Source: DATJFH01 sp035495815 (GTDB lineage: Bacteria; Acidobacteriota; Terriglobia; Bryobacterales; Bryobacteraceae). From it: a DNA stretch of 54,280 nucleotides. Shown here piece after piece: positions 35,821-44,252 of the stretch. The stretch is from assembly GCA_035495815.1 (NCBI GenBank), contig DATJFH010000192.1:1-54280 (forward strand), given 5' to 3'. The notes below the pieces were generated by a model. It was not told the origin of the DNA, did no database searches, and was given only the letters and a program-made list of their open reading frames with translations. How positions within the stretch are numbered: position 1 is the first letter of the stretch; each line of letters begins with the position of its first letter. Both the position numbers and the translations under genes were made by a program.

Positions 35821-35849
35821 TTGGATTCGGTAGGCCGCCGTGCTACGAT
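35821..35849 (+). promoter_or_regulatory. Promoter of tRNA-Asp
   Basis: TTGGAT (35821-35826) and TACGAT (35844-35849) are separated by 17 bases, a textbook spacing for a housekeeping sigma factor. The -10 box lies 18 bases before the mature tRNA end, leaving a short 5' leader for RNase P to remove. Confidence 0.6.
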
Positions 35850-35867
35850 GAAAGCTCTGACGTAAGC

Positions 35868-35944
<77 letters not shown>

Positions 35945-36057
35945 ATCTATCCAATCACTCCTACCGTTTTCCTCCAGCTCTCTCTCCTTGACGACCCCGT
36001 CGTTCGATGCTACCTTCACTAGAACGCGTAGGCGCTTATTCTATCCCAGGAGGCCCA

Positions 36058-36273
36058 ATGCGTCACTATTGGATAGTCTCTCCCCTAAGCGTGCCGGCCA
36101 AGCGGCCCCGCCGCGGCAACGACCCGCTCCAGCTCCCCCGGAACGCTTTCTACGCGCTTGACCGGACGAATTTCCTGACGCCGGGCGTTTTTGTGAGCGG
36201 CCGCACCCGCGGCTCCATCACCAGGACTCGACAACCCCGATCCATGCAGTTCGCAGTTCGGCGCTCGTTCTGA
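36058..36273 (+). CDS. Small basic hypothetical protein
   Basis: The 71-codon frame starts at an ATG with a near-perfect AGGAGG four bases upstream (36048-36053). The product (MRHYWIVSPLSVPAKRPRRG at the start) is rich in Arg and Lys, has no membrane segment or signal, and no recognised domain. It lies between tRNA-Asp and the CehA-type gene, ending 26 bases before that gene's start. The Shine-Dalgarno match is the main reason to list it; codon usage cannot be judged in so short a frame. Confidence 0.4.
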   Translation: MRHYWIVSPLSVPAKRPRRGNDPLQLPRNAFYALDRTNFLTPGVFVSGRTRGSITRTRQPRSMQFAVRRSF

Positions 36274-36299
36274 TTCAACGCCGCGCCCTGAGGAGAATG

Positions 36300-38798
36300 A
36301 TGAAGCTCAATCCGCGTTCCATCACCGCCGTTCTACTGCTCGCAATTGCCTGCGGAACCGCTCTCTGGAAGCGTGCCCAGTCGGCTGCCGCCGCCGATTC
36401 GGACGGCGTCACCAGGGGCGCAACCGATCCAACCTGGTCGCCTGACGGCTCGCAGCTCGCCTTCTCCCTGTTCGGCAGCATCTGGTCGGTGGCGGCGGGG
36501 GGTGGAGAGGCGCGCCAGATCACCGCATCCGGAATGTATCACGCGCATCCCGCCTGGTCGCCGAAAGGCGGCCGGATCGCGTTCATCCGCGGACCTAATC
36601 CGGCGGGACGGATTCCCAACATCGCCGGGCGGCTCGTGGTCGCGGACGTGGACACGGGCCATGAGCAGGAGATCGACACTCCCTTCCCAACCGCCGGTAA
36701 GCCGGCCTGGTCGCCGGATGGTACGCGCATCGCGTGCGCGCTGCAGGTCCCCAACGCCGGCGCGCTCATTTATGAGATGCGCCTTTCCGGCGGCCCCGCC
36801 GAGCGGCTGCAATCCCGTTTGCAGAACGGGGCTATAGGCCCCTGGGTCGACACTTCCTGGAGCGCCGCCGGCAACGAGCTGATCTTCGCCGCGCAGCGCC
36901 TGGGAGCGGCGCAGATTTGGTCCATGCCGGCCGGCCGTGTTCCCATCATGATCCAGCTTCCCCTCACCACCTACAAGAAGTCCGACATCACCATGCTGGA
37001 CAGCGTGTCCGCCATCCCGGACGGCTCGGGTGTGATTTATTCTGCCGTGGTCGTGAATGGCAAGGGCGATTATGAGCTGTACCGTGTGCCGCCCAAGGGA
37101 GGGAAACCGGCAGCCGTTACCAACACGCCTCGCGACGAATTCGCTCCGGCCGTTTCGCCTGACAGCCGCCGCATTGCCGTGGTATCCAATCACCTGGGGA
37201 ACATCGATCTGTTCACCATGCCCATCGCCGGCGGCGAGAAGACTCACGTGAAGATCTCGGGCTTGAAATTCCGCAGCCCCGGCGGCCGCCTCCGCGTTCA
37301 CGTGCGCGACGAAACGGGCAAGCCGACGCCGGTGCGGCTCTACGTGCGCGCCTCCGACGGCAAGGCGTACTGCCCTCAGGGCGAGCAGATCTTTTACTAT
37401 TCCCTCAACCCGGGCAGCCCGCGGGAAGGCTTCTTCATCGGCGGCGGAGACGACACCTTTCCGGTTCCCGCCGGCAAAGTCACCGTGACCGCGCTCAAGG
37501 GCGTCGAGTACGATGTAGCCGAAGCCTCGGCGGACGTGGCCCCGGGCGACACCGGTGAAATCACGCTCCAGTTGCGGCGCTGGACCAACTGGACCCAGCG
37601 CGGCTGGTGGACCGGCGAGAATCATTTTCACGCCAACTACAACGGCAGCTATTACCAGCGGCCCAGCCAGTCGATGGCATGGCTCCAAGCCGAAGATCTG
37701 AACACCGCCAACATGATCGTCGCCAATTCGGCGGGCGCCTTCATTCACGACAAGGAATTTTTCACCGGCAAGGTCCACCCCCTCTCGAACTCCCGCTACG
37801 TGCTCTTCTGGGGCCAGGAATACCGCAATAGCGACCCCTTGGGGCACATGGGTTTTCTCAATATCAGGAAACAGGTTCCGCCGTCCTATACGAGCGTGAT
37901 CGGCAGCGACTCGCCCTACGATTTCCCGCTCAACACGATGGCTGCGCTCCATGCGCAACAGCAGGGCGGATTCGTCACCTACATGCATCCCTTCACCGCG
38001 TCGGTCAATGACGTGTTCGACACGGGTCTTGGAGCGAAGGAGAGTCCCATCACCGCCGCGCTCGGCGCGCTGAATTCGATCGACGTCCTCCCCGCCGGCG
38101 GATCCGCCTATGAGCTGTGGTACAAGCTTCTGAACTGCGGATTCAAGATCTCCCCCGGCGCCGGTACCGACGCGTTCACGAATTGGCGCGGCATCAACCG
38201 TATACCCGGGAGCGCGCGGTCTTATGTCGAAGTGGGACCGGCCATGAGCTGGGATCGCTGGGTTGCGCGCCACCGCGAGGGCCGCAACTTCGTCACCATG
38301 GGGCCGCTCCTGACCTTCCAGATCAACGGCCAGCCGATCGGCTCGGAAACGCGCGTCCCCGGCGGCAGCCCCTACCGGGCGACGCTCACGACGGAGGTCA
38401 CCTCGCCGGTCCCGCTGCGCCTCGTCGAGTTCATCCGCAACGGCGAAGTGATCGAGAGCCGAACCGTGGACGGACAGGCGAAATCGTTCCGCATGCAGAA
38501 GGATGTCGACGTCGACCGAAGCTGCTGGTTTGCGGTTCGCGTCAACGGCGTCCCCGCGCGGGGCTTTGACACGCCGATGGCCCATTCGGGAGCCGTCTGG
38601 GTGAATGTAGATGGAAATCCGACGTTGATCAAAGAGGATGTCGAGTTGATGCTGCGGTGGGTGGACCGTTTTGGCAGGCTGCTCGAAGAGCGGAATAATT
38701 ACGGCCCCGGCGATAATCGCGCGCGGGCGCGGAACATGATCGCTCAGGCCAGAAGCCATTTCGAAGCCAAGCTGAACAAGGCGCGGGCGTCGCACTAG
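36300..38798 (+). CDS. Exported beta-propeller / CehA-like metallohydrolase
   Basis: The 832-residue product has a signal or anchor segment near the N-terminus (SITAVLLLAIACGTALW) and a run of TolB/PD40-type blades (DPTWSPDGSQLAFS, HPAWSPKGGRIAF, KPAWSPDGTRIAC, APAVSPDSRRIAVV) over about residues 45-325. A beta domain follows (about 340-425), then a CehA/McbA-type metallohydrolase domain with GENHFHANYNG at about residue 445 in place of the usual DxHxH motif and a later YMHPFTA block. CehA relatives are PHP-superfamily hydrolases acting on esters or phosphoesters. Two in-frame ATGs (36297, 36300) stand behind AGGAG; the second has the better spacing. The fusion of propeller and hydrolase suggests recognition and cleavage of an extracellular substrate. 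Confidence 0.8.
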   Translation: MKLNPRSITAVLLLAIACGTALWKRAQSAAAADSDGVTRGATDPTWSPDGSQLAFSLFGSIWSVAAGGGEARQITASGMYHAHPAWSPKGGRIAFIRGPNPAGRIPNIAGRLVVADVDTGHEQEIDTPFPTAGKPAWSPDGTRIACALQVPNAGALIYEMRLSGGPAERLQSRLQNGAIGPWVDTSWSAAGNELIFAAQRLGAAQIWSMPAGRVPIMIQLPLTTYKKSDITMLDSVSAIPDGSGVIYSAVVVNGKGDYELYRVPPKGGKPAAVTNTPRDEFAPAVSPDSRRIAVVSNHLGNIDLFTMPIAGGEKTHVKISGLKFRSPGGRLRVHVRDETGKPTPVRLYVRASDGKAYCPQGEQIFYYSLNPGSPREGFFIGGGDDTFPVPAGKVTVTALKGVEYDVAEASADVAPGDTGEITLQLRRWTNWTQRGWWTGENHFHANYNGSYYQRPSQSMAWLQAEDLNTANMIVANSAGAFIHDKEFFTGKVHPLSNSRYVLFWGQEYRNSDPLGHMGFLNIRKQVPPSYTSVIGSDSPYDFPLNTMAALHAQQQGGFVTYMHPFTASVNDVFDTGLGAKESPITAALGALNSIDVLPAGGSAYELWYKLLNCGFKISPGAGTDAFTNWRGINRIPGSARSYVEVGPAMSWDRWVARHREGRNFVTMGPLLTFQINGQPIGSETRVPGGSPYRATLTTEVTSPVPLRLVEFIRNGEVIESRTVDGQAKSFRMQKDVDVDRSCWFAVRVNGVPARGFDTPMAHSGAVWVNVDGNPTLIKEDVELMLRWVDRFGRLLEERNNYGPGDNRARARNMIAQARSHFEAKLNKARASH

Positions 38799-39001
38799 GA
38801 TCCGGGCGTGCGCTGAAACTGGCTTGCTCAACCGATGCCGGTGTGCCTGCTTCGCGCGGTTGAGCCGCGGATCTGCCCGGCCATCCCGAGTTCCATGGTG
38901 CGGATCGCCACCGGCTATGAGATCATCGAAAGCGGCGCCAGGCTGGTAAATCCGGCCATGGACCCGGTCCGCACGGGCCGGCGCGAGCGAGTACGTTTGC
39001 A

Positions 39002-41719
39002 ATGGATAGAGTGTTCCTGGGACGGGTGGCTTGTTTCCTGCTGGCTCTGCTGCCTGCCGGCGCCCAGCCGGATTCCGGAGAGCAGTTCTTTGAAACCCGC
39101 ATTCGTCCGCTGTTCGCCGCTCATTGTTATAGCTGCCATGGTCCCGGTGTCAAAACGGCCGGACTCGATCTTTCGACGGGTGAGGGGCTCCGGGCGGTAG
39201 GCAGCCGCCTGCTTCAAGCCGTCGGCTACCGCGGCCGCATCAAGATGCCCCCCGCCGGCAAGCTCGCCGAAGCCGATCTTGCAGCCCTCGCGCGGTGGGT
39301 GGAAATGGGGACGCCCTGGCCCAAGCCCGCGCCCGGCTCTTCGAAAACGAAACCCTGGTCGTTCATTCCGGTCAGCCGGGTCGCGCCCCCATCCGTGAAA
39401 AATGAGGCGTGGTTGCGCTCCCCCGTCGACCGCTTTATTCTGGCGCGATTGGAGCAGCGCGGGCTCATGCCGGCGCCCCCCGCCCCTAAGCTTGTTTTGA
39501 TTCGAAGGGCCACGTTCGATCTCACCGGCTTGCCCCCTACCGAAGAGGAGGCTCGCGATTTCCTGGAGGATTCATCCCCGCGCGCGTTCGAAAAAGTAGT
39601 GGACCGCCTCCTGGCGTCGCCCCGGTATGGCGAGCGCTGGGGGCGGCGCTGGCTCGACATTGCCCGCTATGCCGATTCCACCGGCGTCGATGAGGACCGG
39701 TATTATCCACATGCCTGGCGATATCGGGATTACGTGATCGACGCCTTCAATCGCGATTTGCCCTACGACAGGTTCATCCGGGAACAGATCGCCGGCGATC
39801 TGCTGCCTCCCGAACCGCCTGCAAAGGTGAACACGAGAGGCATCGTCGCAACCGGGTTTCTGGCGCTCGGCCCCAAGCTTCTCGCCGAGCAGGACAAGAC
39901 CAAAGTGCTTTACGATATCATCGACGAACAAATCGATGTAACCGGCAAGGCCTTCCTCGGTCTCACGTTGGCCTGCGCGCGCTGCCACGACCATAAGTTC
40001 GATCCCATTTCCACTCGCGACTACTATTCCCTGGCTTCGATTTTCGCCAGCACAAAGCAGCTCGCTAAGTTGGAAGGAACGGTTTCCCAGCTCTACGTAG
40101 CGCCGCTGGTTCCGGCGGACGAGGCCGTAAGGTACGAGTCTCATCAGAAGAAAATCGAGGAGAAACAGGGCGAAATCAACGAGCTCATGTCAGCCGAAGC
40201 GCGCATGTACCGCGACGCTCTGGCTCCGGCTATCGCGCGGTACATGGCCGCCGCCAGGAGGGTGAACGTCGATCAGGCGCCCCTCGAGCGCGTGGCCGCC
40301 GAACGGTCGCTCGACCTTTCGCTCCTGAAGCGATGGGCGAAGTACCTCAAGCCCACGAATGAGAGACGGCCGCACCTCGAGGCATGGTTCGCTGCGTCAC
40401 CTGAAACGGCTGAGTCGGTCGCTGCCCGGTACCAGAACGAGTTCATCGCGACCGCCGAACAACAAAAGCGAGCCCTTGCCGATTGGAAAGTGAACTCGGA
40501 AGCGGCCCGGCGCCGTGGAGAAGAGCCGCCGCCCGCGCCGAAATTCCAACCCGGTGAGAATCGCTTTTTCACCGAGGTGAGCGCCCTCTCGGGTCCTCTG
40601 TCGCTGATGGGGAAAGGTAAGGAGAAGAAGTACTCGCCCGCGGGCAGGATCCGATTCGAAAAACTCGATCATGAACTGAAAGAGCTCAAAGACGCCTCCC
40701 CGCCTCCGCCGCCGTTCGCCTGCGCGGTCGCCGAGGGCGACCCGGTGGAACAGCGCGTGTTTCTCCGCGGCAGCCACGAGTCACCCGGTGAAGCCGTGCC
40801 CAAGCGATTCCCGGTGGCGTTGGCCGGCGCCGGTCAGCCTCCGATTGCGAGCGGCAGCGGCCGCCATGAGCTGGCCGAGTGGCTGGCCGATCCGCGCAAT
40901 CCGCTCACCGCCCGGGTGATGGTGAACCGGATCTGGCAAGGACACTTCGGCGAGGGCATTGTGCGTACGCCGAGCAACTTCGGCTTGACCGGGGAAACTC
41001 CGACCCATCCCGAGTTGCTCGATTGGCTGGCGGCCGAATTCGTCGCCCGAGGCTGGTCCATCAAAGCCATGCACCGCATCATCATGACCTCCAGCGCCTA
41101 CCGGATGAGCGGCGAGGCATTACCCGGGCACGGTGAAATCGACGCCAATAACAGACTGCTTTCCCGCTTTCCGATGCGGCGTCTCGACGTCGAAGAGATT
41201 CGCGATTCGCTCCTCGCCCTGGACGGCTCGCTTGATTTCTCGATGGGCGGAACGCTGCTGAAGGACTACACGCAGGAAAAGGAATTCAGCGAGGGCCGTA
41301 AGAGCCTCAGCCCCGAAGCCAGCAAACGCAGGAGCGTCTATCTGCCGCTGCGCCGCGCCAATCTCGCCGGCATATACACCCTGTTCGATTTCGGCGACGC
41401 CACCACCAGCACGGAAGCTCGCACACAGACAAATGTCGCGCCGCAGGCCCTCTTCATGATGAACAGCGCATTCGTCGCCGAACGGGCGCAGTCCGTCGCC
41501 CGCTATCTGTTGGGCAGTTACACAGATGATGTCCGCCGGATTGAGCGCGCCTGGTTCCTGGCCCTCGGACGCCCGCCGCAGCCGCAAGAGACGCAACAGG
41601 CGCTGGAGTATCTGGAGCGCTTTCCCGCGGGAGCCGGCGGCAGCGAAGGACGTCTGCTTGCCTGGTCCAGCCTCTGCCGCGCGCTGGTGGCCTCCAATGA
41701 TTTCATTTATGTCCACTGA
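39002..41719 (+). CDS. Exported c-type cytochrome with DUF1549 and DUF1553
   Basis: The 905-residue product has a signal peptide (about 1-21), a heme c motif HCYSCHG (Cys42, Cys45, His46) in a planctomycete-type cytochrome domain, then DUF1549 (about 140-330, LDIARYADSTGVDEDRYYPH and ACARCHDHKFDPIS) and DUF1553 at the C-terminus (MVNRIWQGHFGEGIVRTPSN, FPMRRLDVEEIRDSLLALDG). This architecture is common in Planctomycetes and Acidobacteria, nearly always next to a DUF1501 gene, and is thought to work in extracytoplasmic polysaccharide or glycoside breakdown. Its biochemical reaction is not established. It overlaps the DUF1501 gene by 11 bases. The coiled region about 380-400 (HQKKIEEKQGEINEL) is an insertion typical of the family. 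Confidence 0.92.
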   Translation: MDRVFLGRVACFLLALLPAGAQPDSGEQFFETRIRPLFAAHCYSCHGPGVKTAGLDLSTGEGLRAVGSRLLQAVGYRGRIKMPPAGKLAEADLAALARWVEMGTPWPKPAPGSSKTKPWSFIPVSRVAPPSVKNEAWLRSPVDRFILARLEQRGLMPAPPAPKLVLIRRATFDLTGLPPTEEEARDFLEDSSPRAFEKVVDRLLASPRYGERWGRRWLDIARYADSTGVDEDRYYPHAWRYRDYVIDAFNRDLPYDRFIREQIAGDLLPPEPPAKVNTRGIVATGFLALGPKLLAEQDKTKVLYDIIDEQIDVTGKAFLGLTLACARCHDHKFDPISTRDYYSLASIFASTKQLAKLEGTVSQLYVAPLVPADEAVRYESHQKKIEEKQGEINELMSAEARMYRDALAPAIARYMAAARRVNVDQAPLERVAAERSLDLSLLKRWAKYLKPTNERRPHLEAWFAASPETAESVAARYQNEFIATAEQQKRALADWKVNSEAARRRGEEPPPAPKFQPGENRFFTEVSALSGPLSLMGKGKEKKYSPAGRIRFEKLDHELKELKDASPPPPPFACAVAEGDPVEQRVFLRGSHESPGEAVPKRFPVALAGAGQPPIASGSGRHELAEWLADPRNPLTARVMVNRIWQGHFGEGIVRTPSNFGLTGETPTHPELLDWLAAEFVARGWSIKAMHRIIMTSSAYRMSGEALPGHGEIDANNRLLSRFPMRRLDVEEIRDSLLALDGSLDFSMGGTLLKDYTQEKEFSEGRKSLSPEASKRRSVYLPLRRANLAGIYTLFDFGDATTSTEARTQTNVAPQALFMMNSAFVAERAQSVARYLLGSYTDDVRRIERAWFLALGRPPQPQETQQALEYLERFPAGAGGSEGRLLAWSSLCRALVASNDFIYVH

Positions 41720-43133
41720 GTTCTCACGCAGATACCTTTTGCGGCGCTCGGCCTGCGGCTTCGGCTTCATGGGGCTCGCTTCGCTGCTTTCGAGCCAGGC
41801 CGGCGGGAGTCAGCCCGTCAATCCGCTGGCGCCGAAGCAACCCCACTTCCCGGCTCGCGCCAAAAGGGTCATCTTCCTGTTCATGCACGGCGGCCCTTCT
41901 CACATCGATACATTCGATCCCAAACCCCGCCTCACCGCGGACCATGGCAAGCCCCTGCCGTTCAAACGGCCCCTCACTTTCGCCGAGGGCGCTATCGGCG
42001 CCCTGTTGAAATCTCCCTGGGGCTTCCGCCGCTATGGTCAGAGCGGCATCGAAGTGAGCGAATTGTTTCCGAATGTGGCGAAATGCGTGGACGACCTCTG
42101 CATCATCCGCTCCATGGTCGGAGACAGTGTCGCCCATGGCGGAGCGGTGATGCAGTTGCACACCGGCTCGAATACCTTTGTCCGGCCCAGCATGGGCTCC
42201 TGGGTAGCCTACGGGTTGGGCACGGAGAATCAAAACCTGCCCGCGTACATTACGCTGAAGCCCGGCCTTTCTCATGGCGGAGCCAAGAATTGGGGCTCCG
42301 GCTTCCTGCCCGCGGCTTTCCAGGGTACCGCCGTCGGCCACGGCGGCGTCAAAGTCGAGGATCTGACCGAGCCCATCGCGCACCTGAAGAACGCCGGATT
42401 GACGCCCGTGCAGCAGCGCTATGAACTGGACATGATTCAAAAGATGAATCGCGCCGGCGCCGAACGATGGCAAAACGATACGGAGCTGGAGGCGCGTATC
42501 CAGGCGTTTGAGCTGGCGTTCCGCATGCAGACCGAAGCGCCCGAGGCATTCGACATATCCCGGGAAACCGAACAGACCAAAAAACTCTACGGCCTGCATC
42601 AGGCCGAAACCCGCGACTTCGGATGGCAGTGCCTGATGGCGAGACGCCTTGCGGAGCGCAACGTGCGCTTTATCCAGATCAATCACGATTACGGCCCCGG
42701 CAATGAAGTCGGCTGGGACGCCCACAACGAGCTCGTCCGTCTCCACACCCGCACGGCCCTTCAGGTCGATTTGCCGATCGCCGGACTCCTGCACGACTTG
42801 AAGGCGCGCGGCCTGCTGCGGGACACGCTCGTCGTCTGGGGTGGAGAGTTCGGACGCACCCCCGTGGCCCAAGCCGGCGACGGGCGGGACCACAATCCCT
42901 ACGGCTACACCATGTGGATGGCCGGCGCCGGCGTGAAGCCCGGGTATGTTTACGGCTCCACGGATGAGTTCGGCTATTACGCTGTCGAAGACCGCATGCA
43001 CATACACGATCTCCACGCGACGATTCTGCACATTCTCGGGCTGGACCACCAGAGGCTCACCTACAACTATGGCGGCCGCGCGTTCCGGCTGACGGATGTA
43101 GCCGGCAATGTGGCGGAAAAGATCCTGGCCTGA
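41709..43133 (+). CDS. Tat-exported DUF1501 protein
   Basis: The 474-residue product begins with a Tat-type signal (SRRYLLRRSACGFGFMGLAS) and continues with the DUF1501 alkaline-phosphatase-like fold: VIFLFMHGGPSHIDTFDPKP near residue 50, then QINHDYGPGNEVGWDAHNEL and VVWGGEFGRTPVAQ further on, which supply the metal-binding residues. Family members are sulfatase/phosphatase-like, with unproven substrate. The frame extends upstream over the previous gene, so the ATG at 41709, in front of the signal, is used. It is translationally coupled to the cytochrome gene, supporting joint work at the cell envelope. Confidence 0.93.
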   Translation: MSTEFSRRYLLRRSACGFGFMGLASLLSSQAGGSQPVNPLAPKQPHFPARAKRVIFLFMHGGPSHIDTFDPKPRLTADHGKPLPFKRPLTFAEGAIGALLKSPWGFRRYGQSGIEVSELFPNVAKCVDDLCIIRSMVGDSVAHGGAVMQLHTGSNTFVRPSMGSWVAYGLGTENQNLPAYITLKPGLSHGGAKNWGSGFLPAAFQGTAVGHGGVKVEDLTEPIAHLKNAGLTPVQQRYELDMIQKMNRAGAERWQNDTELEARIQAFELAFRMQTEAPEAFDISRETEQTKKLYGLHQAETRDFGWQCLMARRLAERNVRFIQINHDYGPGNEVGWDAHNELVRLHTRTALQVDLPIAGLLHDLKARGLLRDTLVVWGGEFGRTPVAQAGDGRDHNPYGYTMWMAGAGVKPGYVYGSTDEFGYYAVEDRMHIHDLHATILHILGLDHQRLTYNYGGRAFRLTDVAGNVAEKILA

Positions 43134-43146
43134 CCCCGTCAGCGTC

Positions 43147-43168
43147 GCAGCGATCGACGCCTCGCTGC
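43147..43168. terminator. Hairpin between convergent genes
   Basis: Perfect 7-base arms GCAGCGA (43147-43153) and TCGCTGC (43162-43168) flank an 8-base loop in the 57-base gap between the DUF1501 gene and the convergent outer-membrane gene. It could stop transcription from both sides; there is no T tract on either strand. Confidence 0.4.
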
Positions 43169-43190
43169 CCGGCTGCATCGAACGGCAGTT

Positions 43191-43796
43191 CTAAAAACGA
43201 ACTCCGATCGTGATCGGGATGAAGCTTGCGCCCGAGCCGCGAGTGAACATGTGGTGGTAACGGGCTTCGGTAAAAATCTTGATATTCGTCATCTCAGGGA
43301 GACTGAACGAGAAGCCGGCGCCGGCGTTGACTCCCGGCTTATAAAGTGCGTTGGAGATGGTGAGATCATATCGGCCGGCGTTGCGTCCTACGAAGTCCGA
43401 CGCCGCCCGGTAGTTTGTAATCCGGCTGTAGATGCCGCCGCCGCCGGTGATATAGAAATCCACGGGACCCCTCTTGTTTACGTGAAAGATGGGGTCAACT
43501 GTCACGGCCCAGAATTTTTGATGACCCTCCCGGGCTCCGGCCTGCAATAGAGCCGTGTGATTGATGCCGAAATCGGTAAACATCGCATCGAGCAAGACGC
43601 CGCCATAGCCTTGACTTACTCCGATTCCTCCGGCGAAGGCCCATCCAGCGTCCAGCCGCGTCGCTATTGGATTGACCGGAGTAGAAAACCCGAGTCCGAA
43701 AAAGCCTTCCGGAGTGATTCTGGGATCTCCGAAATGACGCCATTGGGCGAACGCCGGCGATACCGCCAGAAACGTAAACAAGAGCAGTGATTTCAT
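43191..43796 (-). CDS. Small outer-membrane beta-barrel protein
   Basis: The 201-residue product has a signal peptide (MKSLLLFTFLAVSPAFAQ) and alternating hydrophobic/polar strands with glycine-rich turns (AFAGGIGVSQGYGG, VDFYITGGGGIYSRI), ending in TIGVRF with a terminal Phe, the sorting signal of outer-membrane barrels. Size fits an eight-stranded OmpA/OmpW-type barrel. It may be a channel or a structural protein; no binding motif is visible. Its transcript starts in the 180-base gap that also contains the PadR operator remnant. Confidence 0.8.
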   Translation of the reverse strand: MKSLLLFTFLAVSPAFAQWRHFGDPRITPEGFFGLGFSTPVNPIATRLDAGWAFAGGIGVSQGYGGVLLDAMFTDFGINHTALLQAGAREGHQKFWAVTVDPIFHVNKRGPVDFYITGGGGIYSRITNYRAASDFVGRNAGRYDLTISNALYKPGVNAGAGFSFSLPEMTNIKIFTEARYHHMFTRGSGASFIPITIGVRF

Positions 43797-43976
43797 GGAA
43801 TGGTCCTAACCCGCTGTTTCTCGCGGTGCAAATTTCGGACCAATCGCAACCGAATGAAAAGCTTGGTTTTTTCAAGCAGGTTGTGTGGCTGAAAACCACC
43901 ATCGGTATACGAAATCGGCCAGTCCGGCGCTATGCCCCTTACGAAAACAGCTCGTGAGGCCGTCATTTTGACGGTC

Positions 43977-43995
43977 GATATCGAATGTCGATATC
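43977..43995 (+). promoter_or_regulatory. 19-bp palindromic operator of a lost PadR gene
   Basis: GATATCGA (43977-43984), three bases, and TCGATATC (43988-43995) form a perfect inverted repeat; the 9-mer GTCGATATC also occurs twice as a direct repeat (43974-43982, 43987-43995). It ends at the first codon of the PadR remnant. PadR regulators repress their own promoters through such sites, so this is probably the former autoregulatory operator. Confidence 0.55.
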
Positions 43996-44228
43996 ATTGC
44001 CCGCCTGAGCAAGCCCGTCGAACTCCTGCAAGGCGCCCTCGACCTCCTCATCCTCCGCACGCTCGAGCTTCAGCCGCTGCACGGCGTCGGCGTCGCCGGC
44101 CGTATCGGGCAGGTCACCAAAGGCGCCTTTGTCGTGGGTCCCGCCGGCCGCAAGCGCCTCACCGAAGAGAAGCGCGTAATTGGACCCGCGTGTCTGTAGC
44201 CGTCAATCAGGTGCTGGCGTCTCGATGA
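43996..44228 (+). pseudogene. Decayed PadR-family regulator
   Basis: The frame from 43996 reads LSKPVELLQGALDLLILRTL then ELQPLHGVGVAGRIGQVTKG, the N-terminal winged helix of acidobacterial PadR regulators, then jumps to PAGRKRLTEEKR, which belongs to the C-terminal part of the family, so about 45 central residues are missing. Just after that the frame shifts by one base: the other frame continues NWTRVSVAVNQVLASR to a TGA at 44228, the normal family end. The codon where the start should be is ATT. Three lesions (start, internal deletion, frameshift) make it nonfunctional. In Acidobacteria such PadR genes precede a MacB/ADOP-type permease gene, often with ATGA overlap; an ATGA is still present at 44225-44228, but only about a dozen codons follow before the next gene's end. 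Confidence 0.75.
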
Positions 44229-44252
44229 GCGACTTCGCCGCCCTCGACGCCT

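Noticed and set aside
38799..39001. Possible gene remnant between the CehA-type and cytochrome genes
   Set aside because: The 121-codon frame crossing it has no domain and overlaps the cytochrome start; nothing else recognisable.
36333..39002. 889-codon open frame on the minus strand
   Set aside because: Antisense shadow of the propeller/CehA gene.
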